64,000 bases of DNA, from contig CAJNCW010000001.1 in NCBI GenBank assembly GCA_905221345.1, positions 186,001 through 250,000 on the forward strand, given 5' to 3'. Under the pieces are notes generated by a model that saw only the letters and a program-made list of their open reading frames with translations, was not told the origin of the DNA and searched no databases. A program made the position numbers and the translations under genes. Shown one piece after another: positions 54,533-63,814 of this stretch (positions are counted from its first letter, which is position 1; every line of letters begins with the position of its first letter). The DNA is from a bacterium. GTDB lineage: Bacteria > Bacillota > Bacilli > Lactobacillales > Streptococcaceae.

Positions 54533-55351
54533 CTAGTTCTCCTTTAGCACGTATTCTTCGATAGCCCAGGCAACGGCTTCCTCGTCGTTGGTCATCGGGG
54601 TAATCACATTGGCGACTGCCTTGACTGCTGGAACTGCATTTTGCATGGCAACCCCCAGACCTGCCCACTCAATCATAGAAAGGTCATTGGCCTCGTCACC
54701 ACAAGCCATGACTTGACTTTGGTCGATGCCTAGATGTTTAATTAATTTCGCTAAACCTGTCGCCTTGTGGACATTTTTCGGTGACCATTCCAATAGCATT
54801 TCACGCGATTTGAAGATCTCATATCGGTCAAACAAGTCTGGAGAAATCTGTTGAATCGCTGCATCCAAAGGTTCTTGGGCAAAGGCGGTCACACATTTAT
54901 TATATGTCATCTGACTAGATAGATCTTCAAAAGCGACAGGTACGAAAGTCAGGGCTGGATTGAACTTAGCATAGAGACTTTCTTGGTCAGACTGGATTTG
55001 ATAGACTGTTCCTTCTGAAATGGCATCTAACGGAAGTCCGAGTTTTTCAGTTTCCTCGTATAATCTCGCCACATCGTCGATTGAAAAGACTGTTTTATCG
55101 AGAATCTCTCCCGTATTTTTCTGCACCAGACCACCATTAAAGGTGATGGTGTACTCATTCTCCTGACCGTCAGTCCCCAGCTCATGGAGAAAGAAATCCA
55201 TAGCCTTCAAAGGACGACCTGTTGTCAGAACGACCTTGATGCCACGATCACGCGCAGCTTTGAGGACTTCCTTGGTACGATCTGTTAGCTTTTTATCCGT
55301 TGTCAGCAAGGTGCCATCTAAGTCCAATGCAATCAATTTAATATCTGCCAT
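54533..55351 (-). CDS. Cof-type HAD hydrolase
   Basis: A 272-residue HAD phosphatase of the Cof/YidA type. LDLDGTLLTTDKKL carries the nucleophile Asp; TTGRPLKAMDFFL is motif II; ACGDEANDLSMIEWAG is motif IV. It probably dephosphorylates sugar phosphates or FMN-like substrates. Its ATG overlaps the stop of the upstream HAD gene by one base; ftsY follows three bases after its own stop. Confidence 0.93.
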   Translation of the reverse strand: MADIKLIALDLDGTLLTTDKKLTDRTKEVLKAARDRGIKVVLTTGRPLKAMDFFLHELGTDGQENEYTITFNGGLVQKNTGEILDKTVFSIDDVARLYEETEKLGLPLDAISEGTVYQIQSDQESLYAKFNPALTFVPVAFEDLSSQMTYNKCVTAFAQEPLDAAIQQISPDLFDRYEIFKSREMLLEWSPKNVHKATGLAKLIKHLGIDQSQVMACGDEANDLSMIEWAGLGVAMQNAVPAVKAVANVITPMTNDEEAVAWAIEEYVLKEN

Positions 55352-56142
55352 TACAAGCCCTCCATATAAGCCATCACTGACTGATCCTTATGATGGCCAA
55401 TCACTGCTTCTGCTAATTCTAAAATCTCTGGTCGCGCATTTTCTGGAGCGATTGGATACCCCACTACCTGCATCATATGAAGGTCATTGAGATTATCGCC
55501 AAAAGCCATAACCTGATCCATGGTTAGACCCAGCTTTTTAGCCAGCTCAACAATAGCCACCCCCTTATCAACGTAGTCCAAGACAATATCGATGGATTCA
55601 AAACCTGTTGTCATGGCTTTCACACCAGAAACATTTTCGTTAACCCAGGCCTCACCAGCTTCTATTGTATCTTCTGTAAAGTTAGTGGTGAATTTAAAAA
55701 TCTCATCCATGATATCTTCCAAACTCACTACTTTTTGAATGTTTTCATTGTAGTGACGGCTAAACATCAGATAGGTCTCATCCACTGTATCCAAAACATA
55801 ACAAGCTTTTTTCCCTGTCAGAAGCATTTTTCTTTCATCAAAATAAGGCGATTTCTTTAAAGCTTCAAAAGTGCTCAAGTAAAAATCCTGAGACATAGTA
55901 GCCTCGTACATATCCTCCCCATGAAACTCAACATAGCTCCCATTTTCAGCTATAAAAATCACTTCATCACGCACATCCGCAAATAGCTTTTTCAGGGACA
56001 AGATACCGCGACCCGAAGCCACAGCAAAATAAATCCCCTTTTCTTTGTAGGAAACAAGTAAGTTTTTGAGGCGTTCCATATCAAACCGACCCTCTCCATC
56101 TAGAAAGGTTCCATCCATATCGGTTGCTACAAGTTTAATCAT
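55351..56142 (-). CDS. Cof-type HAD hydrolase (paralogue)
   Basis: A 263-residue protein from ATG 56142 (MIKLVATDMDGTFLDGEGRF). The reading frame is open for another 147 codons upstream, but that part crosses a plus-strand promoter and start region and has no protein character. Motifs: DMDGTFLD, ASGRG, AFGDNLNDLHMMQVVG. First gene of the HAD-HAD-ftsY operon; AAAGGATTTT is upstream. Confidence 0.92.
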   Translation of the reverse strand: MIKLVATDMDGTFLDGEGRFDMERLKNLLVSYKEKGIYFAVASGRGILSLKKLFADVRDEVIFIAENGSYVEFHGEDMYEATMSQDFYLSTFEALKKSPYFDERKMLLTGKKACYVLDTVDETYLMFSRHYNENIQKVVSLEDIMDEIFKFTTNFTEDTIEAGEAWVNENVSGVKAMTTGFESIDIVLDYVDKGVAIVELAKKLGLTMDQVMAFGDNLNDLHMMQVVGYPIAPENARPEILELAEAVIGHHKDQSVMAYMEGL

Positions 56143-56311
56143 AAAATCCTTTATTCTCCAATTGATAAATCTACCTTTTATTATACCATAGATAAACTGA
56201 AAAAGGACTAGTACAGTAGGATTGGCTATTGTATTGCAGTTCCTTTTAAATAAAATTTCAAAGGGCTTAAAAATTAGAATCGTAGAACTTTTTTCAGATA
56301 GTTTAAAAAGT

Positions 56312-56340
56312 TTGTATTCCCCCACTCTTTTCTCTATAAT
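56312..56340 (+). promoter_or_regulatory. Promoter of the VIT-family gene
   Basis: TTGTAT, 17-base spacer, TATAAT. The start codon lies only 20 bases downstream, so the leader is very short. Confidence 0.8.
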
Positions 56341-56359
56341 GGAGAGAAAGGAGATGACT

Positions 56360-57055
56360 ATGACAGAATTGAAACATGAAATTGATGCAAACTTTGCAGG
56401 ACGACTCAATATCCTGCGTGCAGGTGTTCTCGGTGCCAATGATGGGATTATTTCCATCGCTGGAGTCGTTATCGGTGTTGCTAGTGCGACGAGCAATATC
56501 TGGATTATCTTTTTATCAGGATTGGCCGCTATTCTCGCTGGTGCTTTTTCTATGGCAGGTGGCGAATATGTCTCTGTATCCACTCAGAAAGACACAGAGG
56601 AAGCCGCTGTTGCCAGAGAACAGTTGCTCTTGGATAAGGACATCGAATCTGCAAAACAATCCCTCTATGCTGCTTACCTGCAAAATGGTGAATGTGAAAC
56701 TTCCGCTCAACTCTTGACCAACAAGGCATTTTTAAAAAATCCCCTCAAAGCCTTGGTCGAAGAAAAGTATGGAATCGAGTACGAAGAGTTTACCAACCCT
56801 TGGCATGCTGCTATCTCTAGCTTTATCGCCTTTGTACTGGGAAGTCTTCCTCCTATGCTTTCGATTACCGTCTTTCCAAGTGATTATCGCATCCCTGCTA
56901 CTGTCTTTATCGTAGCCCTTTCTCTTCTCATCACAGGCTATACCAGTGCTAAACTAGGCAAGGCTCCTATGAAAACTGCTATGATCCGTAACCTCTGTAT
57001 CGGACTTCTGACCATGGGTGTAACCTTCCTCTTGGGACAACTCTTTAGTATCTAA
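56360..57055 (+). CDS. VIT1/CCC1-family metal transporter
   Basis: A 231-residue membrane protein (MTELKHEIDANFAGRLNILR). AGVLGANDGIISIAGVVIGV and AGAFSMAGGEYVSVSTQKD are the conserved first two segments of the VIT family, which move iron or manganese; three more membrane helices follow. ATG 56360 has AAAGGAG at proper spacing; ATG 56354 is too close and the frame open to 56222 overlaps the promoter. Confidence 0.9.
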   Translation: MTELKHEIDANFAGRLNILRAGVLGANDGIISIAGVVIGVASATSNIWIIFLSGLAAILAGAFSMAGGEYVSVSTQKDTEEAAVAREQLLLDKDIESAKQSLYAAYLQNGECETSAQLLTNKAFLKNPLKALVEEKYGIEYEEFTNPWHAAISSFIAFVLGSLPPMLSITVFPSDYRIPATVFIVALSLLITGYTSAKLGKAPMKTAMIRNLCIGLLTMGVTFLLGQLFSI

Positions 57056-57065
57056 GATAAAAGAA

Positions 57066-57097
57066 ATACCTCGACAAATATCGAGGTATCTTTTTTT
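57066..57097. terminator. Bidirectional intrinsic terminator
   Basis: ATACCTCGA / TCGAGGTAT stem with T-run on the plus strand and A-rich flank on the other side. It serves the VIT gene and the convergent permease gene. Confidence 0.88.
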
Positions 57098-59084
57098 ACA
57101 TTTGCACAATCTTGCGATAGCTTCTAGAGGTAATCATAAAGATCAAGACGTAGACGATGAGGAAGATGGCACAGATGGACAGAGTGACTGTCAACATCAT
57201 AGTCGCATCTAGCACCCCAATGACTTTTAGAATGAGGCTAAGCATATGATAGGCAAAGGCAAGATGTAGGAAGGCAAAAAGCAAAGGGAGGAAGAAAACA
57301 GTTAGGACCTGTTTGTTGATAGTTTGCTTGATTTGCTTTTGATCGAGACCGACCTTTTGCAAAATGATGAAGCGTTCACGGTCCTCATAGCCTTCAGAGA
57401 TTTGTTTGTAGTAGATAACGAGGACTGTTCCCACCATAAAGATGATAGAAAGGAAGATACCGATGAAGAAGACACCACCATAGAGGGAACTGATTTGTGC
57501 ACTGCTATCAGCCAGATTGCTTCCGTATACATAGCTTCCCTCTTTGTTTAATTCTCTATTAAAGTTATTAAGAAATTTTGAAAAATCATCAGCGAGTTTA
57601 AGCTGTTCTTCCTCACTAGCTGTTACATTCATACCACCATAAAGTTGATCAAAGAGAGAGGAATCCGGATATTGATCAATAAAGGCTTGCAGATTAGGTA
57701 CAACAAGATAATTGTAGTCAGATGTGAGGATGTTAAACTGATTTGGCACATGTTCCAGAACGAAATCATTTTTAATTTCTTCTTTAACAGTGTAAGTCTG
57801 GTCATTTAGAGTGAGTTCTTTCTGCCCTTGAAGTTCTTTACTCTTGGTAAACAACCCAACTTCATTGCCTGAAAGGGAGAGTTTTTGACCAGTCATGATT
57901 TCATAGTCTTTTTGGTCAAATACCATGAAAATGGTTTTCGGTTGGACAAAGTTATTCCCCTTTTTAAAGATACGGAGTTTGGTTCTATCTTGACTCTCGA
58001 TGCCAAAATTGCTGTGACGAAAGACTTCTTTTTTGGTGACAGTCAATCCCTTATCGCTAGCATACTGACTCAAAAGTTTATCTAAATCTTCTTTTTCAAC
58101 ATTTCGTCCTGTAATTCCAAAATCATGTGGATTCATGAATTTCTTGAAGGTTTCTGAAGCCTTGAAGATACTCGTTGCTGCAGACATGGTCACCAAGACC
58201 ATGGTTGAAAGAATGGCAATCGTCGCAAGACCAACCGCATTTTTCTTCATACGGAAGATGAGATTGGATACGGAAATCATGTTGTTGGGTTGATAATAGT
58301 AACGTTTGTTTTTCTTCAAGATTTGTAGGAATACTGTAATCCCTGCATTAAACAAGAGATAGGTACCAAGGATTACCAGCAAGACCGCTACAAAGAAAAT
58401 TAGAACAGCAGAAAGTGGGTTTTCAACTGTAACTGCTAGATAGTAACCAGCTCCCAGACTAATCAAACCTAGAATAGTTTGAAGACTTAAGAAACGTCCT
58501 TTTTTCTCACCACTAGCTTTTTCACGAGAAAGCTGAAGGGCATTCATACGTGCAATACGAAAGGCATTGATAAAAATCAAACCTAGGAAGATAGCACCAA
58601 AGATAAGGATAACTAGGATAAAGACGGTTGGTTGGAAGGTTGCTACGAGCTCCACCTTCATATTCATTAGCTTCAGAAGCAGAGCAAAGATTAGCTTATC
58701 AAAGAGAGCTCCTAGACCAAGTCCAGCTGTCAAGGTTAGGGAGCCAAATATAAGAAGCTCCTTAAAGACCATGCTGATCAAATGGCGTTTTTCTAACCCT
58801 AACATGCCATAAATCCCTAGTTCTTTGGAACGGTTTTTCATGACGAAACTATTGGCATAAAAGACAATGATAGCTGAGGCAATAGTGACAATCACCATAC
58901 CGAAACCAAGCGTCATGGAAATAGTTTCTCCTCCCCGAATCTTGCCAATATTAGGGTTGAGTGACAAGGAGTAAAAGAGATAAGTAATGGTCACAGCTAA
59001 GAGAACAGCTAAAGCAAAGGGATAGTAGAGTTTGCGGTTTTTGATTAAGTTGGACACCGCTAACTTATTGGTCAATCGGAACAT
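57096..59084 (-). CDS. BceB-like ABC transporter permease
   Basis: A 662-residue permease with about ten membrane helices and a large extracellular loop between helices 7 and 8 (roughly residues 310-520), the layout of BceB-type antimicrobial-peptide sensing and detoxifying transporters. FKELLIFGSLTLTAGLGLGA and SFVMKNRSKELGIYGMLGLE are typical. Follows its ATPase by one base. Such systems protect against bacitracin and similar peptides, usually with a two-component system, which is not in the window. Confidence 0.9.
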   Translation of the reverse strand: MFRLTNKLAVSNLIKNRKLYYPFALAVLLAVTITYLFYSLSLNPNIGKIRGGETISMTLGFGMVIVTIASAIIVFYANSFVMKNRSKELGIYGMLGLEKRHLISMVFKELLIFGSLTLTAGLGLGALFDKLIFALLLKLMNMKVELVATFQPTVFILVILIFGAIFLGLIFINAFRIARMNALQLSREKASGEKKGRFLSLQTILGLISLGAGYYLAVTVENPLSAVLIFFVAVLLVILGTYLLFNAGITVFLQILKKNKRYYYQPNNMISVSNLIFRMKKNAVGLATIAILSTMVLVTMSAATSIFKASETFKKFMNPHDFGITGRNVEKEDLDKLLSQYASDKGLTVTKKEVFRHSNFGIESQDRTKLRIFKKGNNFVQPKTIFMVFDQKDYEIMTGQKLSLSGNEVGLFTKSKELQGQKELTLNDQTYTVKEEIKNDFVLEHVPNQFNILTSDYNYLVVPNLQAFIDQYPDSSLFDQLYGGMNVTASEEEQLKLADDFSKFLNNFNRELNKEGSYVYGSNLADSSAQISSLYGGVFFIGIFLSIIFMVGTVLVIYYKQISEGYEDRERFIILQKVGLDQKQIKQTINKQVLTVFFLPLLFAFLHLAFAYHMLSLILKVIGVLDATMMLTVTLSICAIFLIVYVLIFMITSRSYRKIVQM

Positions 59085-59085
59085 A

Positions 59086-59844
59086 CTAATTCACCTCGCT
59101 TGCCATAACAGTCAAGGTATCAGAGATTTCTTGGAACATCTGACGCTCTGTCTTATCTCCACGGTAGATTTGGTTGTAGAGAATACCGTCTTTGATAAAG
59201 AGAACGCGCTTGGCCCTGCTGGCTGCCGCCGTTGAGTGGGTTACCATGAGAATGGTTTGGCCGCGTTCATTGATTTCATCAAATACATCCAAAAGTGCTG
59301 CAGATGACTTGGAGTCAAGGGCTCCTGTTGGCTCATCCGCAAGGAGAATTTCAGGTTCTGTGATGATGGCGCGTGCTACTGCAACCCTCTGTTTTTGACC
59401 TCCTGAGATTTCATAAGGGTACTTCTCTTGCAATTGGTTGATACCCAAATTTTCAGCGGTTACTACCAATTTCTTCATCATCTCTGTGATAGGTTTTCGT
59501 GATAACACTAGCGGAAGCAAGATATTGTCCTTAACAGACAAGGTATCTAGCAAGTTAAAATCTTGAAAGACAAAGCCCAACTTCTCACGACGGAAACTTG
59601 AAGCCTGTGAATTTTTAATCGTTGCTGTGTCTGTTCCGTTTAGGTAAACCTGCCCGCGAGTTGGTTTATCCAGCATTGCTAGGATGTTGAGCAGGGTTGA
59701 TTTCCCAGAACCAGACTCACCCATGATGGCAACGTAGTCACCCTTTTCCACGGTAAAGTGAATATCTTTGAGTGCTTCTACTTGGTTGCCTTGAAAACGA
59801 GTTTTGTAGATTTTTTGAACGTGTTTTACATCTAAAAGTGTCAT
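59086..59844 (-). CDS. BceA-like ABC transporter ATP-binding protein
   Basis: A 252-residue ATPase: Walker A GESGSGKSTLLNILA, Q-loop VFQDFNLLDTLSVKDN, signature [14 protein letters not shown], Walker B ILLADEPTGALD, H-loop MVTHS. Partner of the permease downstream. AAGGAGAAAATC precedes the ATG. A small peptide gene lies 14 bases upstream. Confidence 0.93.
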   Translation of the reverse strand: MTLLDVKHVQKIYKTRFQGNQVEALKDIHFTVEKGDYVAIMGESGSGKSTLLNILAMLDKPTRGQVYLNGTDTATIKNSQASSFRREKLGFVFQDFNLLDTLSVKDNILLPLVLSRKPITEMMKKLVVTAENLGINQLQEKYPYEISGGQKQRVAVARAIITEPEILLADEPTGALDSKSSAALLDVFDEINERGQTILMVTHSTAAASRAKRVLFIKDGILYNQIYRGDKTERQMFQEISDTLTVMASEVN

Positions 59845-59857
59845 GATTTTCTCCTTC

Positions 59858-59968
59858 TTAATATCCCATCAATTGAAACTGTGCTTGCATCATAGCGCAT
59901 CCCAGTTGAACACGCTCGATATCTTTTTGACTTGGTTTTCTTGTTTTCTTTTGTAAAATTCTTTTCAT
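59858..59968 (-). CDS. 36-residue peptide gene in front of the BceA-like gene
   Basis: MKRILQKKTRKPSQKDIERV QLGCAMMQAQFQLMGY. Very strong ribosome binding site (AAAGGAG) at correct spacing. The basic N-terminus and single Cys-containing, hydrophobic C-terminal part look like a small regulatory or secreted peptide. It is probably co-transcribed with the transporter. I do not know a family; it could be a peptide ligand or a leader peptide. Confidence 0.6.
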   Translation of the reverse strand: MKRILQKKTRKPSQKDIERVQLGCAMMQAQFQLMGY

Positions 59969-60052
59969 GGTTTTGCTCCTTTGTTCTTTATGAGTCTAGT
60001 TTATCGTAAAAAAAGGCGGCCTGCCATAACCTAACCTTACAAAAGAGACTTT

Positions 60053-60074
60053 AATCTTACATTTTTGTAAGATT
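60053..60074. promoter_or_regulatory. Perfect inverted repeat between divergent transporter operons
   Basis: AATCTTACA TTTT TGTAAGATT. A related half site CCTTACAAAAG lies at 60036. The position between two divergent peptide-transport operons suggests an operator for a response regulator. Confidence 0.5.
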
Positions 60075-60155
60075 GAGGAATATTTTTGAAAATAGCTACT
60101 ATAAAAAGCCATGGTATTGCTTGTTTTATCCTTAAAATAATAGTAAAATTAAATT

Positions 60156-60248
60156 ATGAAAAGGCTTTCTTTAACATCTTTTAAAAGAATTGGCTTTCTG
60201 CTAATTATTTTTAAAAGTGCTAAACTATCATTCGTATCACTGCTATAA
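60156..60248 (+). CDS. 30-residue hydrophobic peptide frame before the DUF1430 gene
   Basis: MKRLSLTSFKRIGFLLIIFK then SAKLSFVSLL. Basic start and hydrophobic core, as in small membrane peptides or bacteriocin leaders. No clear ribosome binding site, so translation is doubtful; the location upstream of a bacteriocin-associated transporter makes it worth recording. Confidence 0.35.
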   Translation: MKRLSLTSFKRIGFLLIIFKSAKLSFVSLL

Positions 60249-60287
60249 GGAGGGAGGTTCAGCCCCTCTTTTTAGAAAGAGGTTCCT

Positions 60288-62282
60288 ATGAAACGTGTTT
60301 TTCTCTTCATCAGCAATCTTCTTTTAACTTTCTTTCTCATTGCGACTCTGTCCTTTTGGAAAGACTCTCTTCCACAAATCCTGTTCCCGGGTGTAGCAGT
60401 ATTAAGTGGGCAAGCAGATTATTCTACCGTTAAAGAAGAATTAGATAGCCTTGCTAGGAAACATAATAGTCTCATCGCAAGAACCATTTGGGAAGTAGAT
60501 AGTGATGGAAAATCACAAACTTACTACGAAGTTTTTGGAGATGGGAAACTCCCAGACTGGATGCCTCCAGCAAGTCAAGAAAGCATTCACAAGAGCGATC
60601 TTCTCAACAACTACAATATTATCAGCGGATCCCTAACTAGTCAAGAATTGGCCACTCATCTGAAAGAACTTGGACTAGAAAAAGCGAATGCATTTGAAAA
60701 TGACAGAGTATCCTTTGTACTTGCCCTCTTTACCCAACCTGATCAGCTTACCAGTATGTTAATCTTTTTGCTGACTTTCTTAGCTTTGATTGTTATTGGT
60801 CAGATTCAATCTCTCTCTCAGTCAGGGATTCGATTGATTTCTGGAGAACGACTGAGCCATCTCTTCTTTCGTTCTCTCGCAAGAGACGGACTTGATATCC
60901 TTCTTTTTGGTCTACCTGCTTTGCTGATAGCGAGTGTCTTGCTCATTTCCCTAGGATATCCTTATGAGGTTCAAACTTTTTTAGGAATACTTTTTATTCT
61001 TTACAATAGCCTACTTTTCTTACTTAGTCTCCTAATTGCCATTCTTTTTACCATTTCTCTGAAAAAAGTTCATCTCCTCTCTATCATCAAAGGAAAATTA
61101 CCAATCAAGTCAATTCTACGCATTCTCTACTTTGGTCAGGTACTTGCCATTCTACTGGTTATTGTAGGATTTGGACGTATGTCTACTTACTATCATATAC
61201 TTGAGAAAAATGAGGCTGGACAAGCTACTTGGGAACAACGCTCCAATGTTGTTACTCTTCAAACAGGGCGTTCCAGTCAGATAAAAAATTCAGATGAACT
61301 ACAAACAAATGCTAATAAATGGTTTGACTTTATTCAGCATGCTATAGATAATGAGAATGCCTTCCTTATCAAACATAATCTAGTTGAGCAAGCTCTTAAG
61401 CAAGCTACCTCAAATCATAATGAAACTGAAAATAACCCTTATGGTGTGGAAGGAAAAAATATTCTCTATGTAACACCTAACTACTTCAAAAAAGAAGGTA
61501 TAAAGTTAACATCAGAAACCTTTCAAAAAATCAATAATATAAAAGATGGACAGGTTCTTGTAATACTCCCAGAAGAACTACAAAAAAATGAAAAAGATAT
61601 AAAATCAACCTTGCAACAAGAGTTAACCAACCGATTATACAGTAGCAAGTCTAATCAAACTGTCGAAGTTAGTATAGCTTATACCAATCAAAAAAATGAT
61701 GTATTTCTCTATAATACCGCCCATATTGCTTATGATCAATGGTTATCAAATCCCATCTTTCTTGTGCTTTCTCCTAAAGCACTTGGCAAGGCTTCCTCCA
61801 TCTTCTGGTTTACAAATCTAGAATATCTCTATTTTACAGACCTCCACCAGACACAAGAACTTTTGAAACACTATCAACTTGATCATATGGTCTCAAGGCT
61901 ATCGCCTGCTAGGGAAACCTATCTCCAGTTAAATCAAAAAATTAAAATCGAAATTTTTAGTAACTTAGCGAGTGCTATGTTTGCTATTTTGACTTCAATT
62001 TTGCTGTTTACAAGTTTAAATCTGCTCTATTTTGAAGCCTTTCGCAAAACCATATTCTTGAAAAAAATAGCAGGCTATTATTTCTTTGAATTACACAATA
62101 GATATATCACTTCTCAAATAGCAGCTCTCTTTCTCGGAAGTGGTCTAGCTTTCATTATTTCTAAGAATATCTGGATTACCCTGATCCTATTTTTCAGCTT
62201 TTCAAGTTTAGCCGTTCTTCTATTGGAGATTTGTGATAAGAAGGAAAGTAAAACCTATGCTAGCATCATCAAAGGAGGATAG
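60288..62282 (+). CDS. Bacteriocin-associated integral membrane protein (DUF1430)
   Basis: A 664-residue protein with an N-terminal membrane helix (FLFISNLLLTFFLIATLSFW), an extracytoplasmic part, three helices in the middle, a second large soluble loop and three C-terminal helices. Length and layout match DUF1430 proteins found with lactococcin 972-type bacteriocins, where they act with an ABC ATPase. AAAGAGGTTCC precedes the ATG; a small hairpin CCTCTTT / AAAGAGG (60265-60282) could mask it. Confidence 0.78.
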   Translation: MKRVFLFISNLLLTFFLIATLSFWKDSLPQILFPGVAVLSGQADYSTVKEELDSLARKHNSLIARTIWEVDSDGKSQTYYEVFGDGKLPDWMPPASQESIHKSDLLNNYNIISGSLTSQELATHLKELGLEKANAFENDRVSFVLALFTQPDQLTSMLIFLLTFLALIVIGQIQSLSQSGIRLISGERLSHLFFRSLARDGLDILLFGLPALLIASVLLISLGYPYEVQTFLGILFILYNSLLFLLSLLIAILFTISLKKVHLLSIIKGKLPIKSILRILYFGQVLAILLVIVGFGRMSTYYHILEKNEAGQATWEQRSNVVTLQTGRSSQIKNSDELQTNANKWFDFIQHAIDNENAFLIKHNLVEQALKQATSNHNETENNPYGVEGKNILYVTPNYFKKEGIKLTSETFQKINNIKDGQVLVILPEELQKNEKDIKSTLQQELTNRLYSSKSNQTVEVSIAYTNQKNDVFLYNTAHIAYDQWLSNPIFLVLSPKALGKASSIFWFTNLEYLYFTDLHQTQELLKHYQLDHMVSRLSPARETYLQLNQKIKIEIFSNLASAMFAILTSILLFTSLNLLYFEAFRKTIFLKKIAGYYFFELHNRYITSQIAALFLGSGLAFIISKNIWITLILFFSFSSLAVLLLEICDKKESKTYASIIKGG

Positions 62283-62283
62283 T

Positions 62284-62934
62284 ATGATTGAATTACAACA
62301 TATTTGGAAACAATTTGGTTCTCGTATTATTTTTTCAGACTTGAATCTGAATTTTCAAAGTGGTATGGTGTATGCTTTGATAGGAGACAGTGGTTGTGGA
62401 AAAACCACTTTGCTCAATATGCTTGCAAAACTAGAGACTTTCGACAAAGGAGAAATAGTTTACAAAGGAAAGTCTTTGACTTCACTAAAAAATGAGGAAT
62501 TCTATCGTAACGAGCTAGGTTATCTCTTCCAGAACTTCGGACTATTAGAAAGTCAGACCATTCGAGAAAACCTTGAGCTGGGACTGATTGGCAAAAAACA
62601 GAACAAGAAACAAGAAAAAGAGAGACTTCTTCTTCAAGCACTACAAGCTGTCAGACTAGATTATCTAAGTCTCAACCAAAAAATCTATGAATTATCTGGT
62701 GGTGAAGCTCAACGCGTAGCGCTTGCTAAGATTATCCTGAAAGATCCTCCTTTAATTTTAGCCGATGAGCCTACCGCCTCGCTAGATCCAAAAAATTCTA
62801 AGGAAATTATGGAAATTCTCCTTGAACTTCGTAATGCTAATAGAACAATTATCATCGCAACTCACAATCCTAGTATCTGGAAAATGGCTGATCAGGTAAT
62901 TCATCTCTCTCAAGATGGAAAAGAATATACTTAA
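62284..62934 (+). CDS. ABC ATPase of the lactococcin 972 export group
   Basis: A 216-residue ATPase. ATG 62284 is preceded by AAAGGAGG and follows the DUF1430 stop by one base; an earlier ATG at 62233 is inside that gene. Walker A GDSGCGKTTLLNMLA, Q-loop LFQNFGLLE, signature LSGGEAQRVALAKI, Walker B LILADEPTASLDP, H-loop IATHNP. Forms the energising subunit for the upstream membrane protein. No lactococcin-like structural gene is visible, so this may be an immunity-only or orphan system. Confidence 0.88.
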   Translation: MIELQHIWKQFGSRIIFSDLNLNFQSGMVYALIGDSGCGKTTLLNMLAKLETFDKGEIVYKGKSLTSLKNEEFYRNELGYLFQNFGLLESQTIRENLELGLIGKKQNKKQEKERLLLQALQAVRLDYLSLNQKIYELSGGEAQRVALAKIILKDPPLILADEPTASLDPKNSKEIMEILLELRNANRTIIIATHNPSIWKMADQVIHLSQDGKEYT

Positions 62935-62940
62935 ATACCA

Positions 62941-62978
62941 AAATCCCTTGTGGCTAAATAACCACAAGGGATTTTCAG
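62941..62978 (+). terminator. Intrinsic terminator
   Basis: AAATCCCTTGTGG / CCACAAGGGATTT, 13-bp stem with an eight-base loop, then TTCAGT. The T-run is short. Confidence 0.8.
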
Positions 62979-63038
62979 TCATTTATGCTGCTTCTTTTAA
63001 GTAACATAGTGCAAATAATAAATACTTCCTGTTAAATC

Positions 63039-63311
63039 TCACCAAAACCAGCCATCATTGTCATCAATGGCCTCAGCTTCCTTGCGTTTGCGTGGTCCTG
63101 TTCCATACATTTCTGCTTCAATCTCTTCCTTAGTTGGCAGGATAGAGGCAAGTATGATGTAAATAATCACACCGATTCCAAAATTTGCCACGGTAAAAAT
63201 GGCGAAGAGAAAGCGGACTAGGGTTACATCAAGTTTCCACTTGTCTGATAGACCAGCCAAAACTCCTGACACCATGCGATTTCGTCTCATTTTATAAAAT
63301 TTTGTATTCAT
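63039..63311 (-). CDS. PspC-domain membrane protein
   Basis: A 90-residue protein from ATG 63311 (MNTKFYKMRRNRMVSGVLAG), which follows GAGGAACAAATC. RMVSGVLAGLSDKWKLDVTL and VRFLFAIFTVANFGIGVIIY are the PspC motif and single membrane helix; the C-terminus is charged and ends in Trp. PspC proteins take part in envelope stress responses. The frame is open to 63371, but no start signal supports that. Confidence 0.88.
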   Translation of the reverse strand: MNTKFYKMRRNRMVSGVLAGLSDKWKLDVTLVRFLFAIFTVANFGIGVIIYIILASILPTKEEIEAEMYGTGPRKRKEAEAIDDNDGWFW

Positions 63312-63370
63312 GATTTGTTCCTCTTTCGGTATTCTTACAAGTAGTATAGCATAAAACGGGAACAAGAACA

Positions 63371-63814
63371 TCAGTCCTTAGGCCGATTTAAGACAACGAG
63401 TTTACCTCGACAGACACCACAACGATAGCGTTTCGTGTCAATCTTTCTCTTGCGTTGATAGGTTTGCTGGCAGGATTGGCACTGATAGACTAGGTAGGAG
63501 CTTTGATCTTTCAAAGGGGGAACAAAGCGCAGTCCATCCACTTCTTTCAAAAGTTCCTTGAAATCTCGGTCCTTATGCCGATACCCCTTTTTCTGAAAAT
63601 AAAGGTGGTAGTGACAAAGTTCATGGCGCACGATTTTGCGAAAGATTTCCAAACCAAGCTCATCATAAACCTTGGGATTAAAATCCAAATGCCCATCCTT
63701 AGGAAAAAATCGCCCACCTGTCGTTCGCAGACGAGAATTCCACTGGGCTTGGTGCGTAAAAGGTCTACCAAAGTCTTCGAGGGAAACATGCTTAACATAC
63801 TCAGTTAGATTCAT
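63371..63814 (-). CDS. SprT-like metalloprotein
   Basis: A 147-residue protein of the SprT-like family. [15 protein letters not shown] carries the HExxH-like zinc motif (HELCH), and [24 protein letters not shown] forms a zinc ribbon. Its start overlaps the end of tex by 14 bases, so the two are coupled. Confidence 0.9.
   Translation of the reverse strand: MNLTEYVKHVSLEDFGRPFTHQAQWNSRLRTTGGRFFPKDGHLDFNPKVYDELGLEIFRKIVRHELCHYHLYFQKKGYRHKDRDFKELLKEVDGLRFVPPLKDQSSYLVYQCQSCQQTYQRKRKIDTKRYRCGVCRGKLVVLNRPKD

Noticed and set aside
56222..56359. Extended start of the VIT-family protein
   Set aside because: It would overlap a consensus promoter; family members start near MTELKHEIDANF.
55351..56583. 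410-codon version of the second HAD protein
   Set aside because: The extra 147 residues have no protein character and cross the promoter and start of the divergent VIT gene; the HAD fold starts at ATG 56142.
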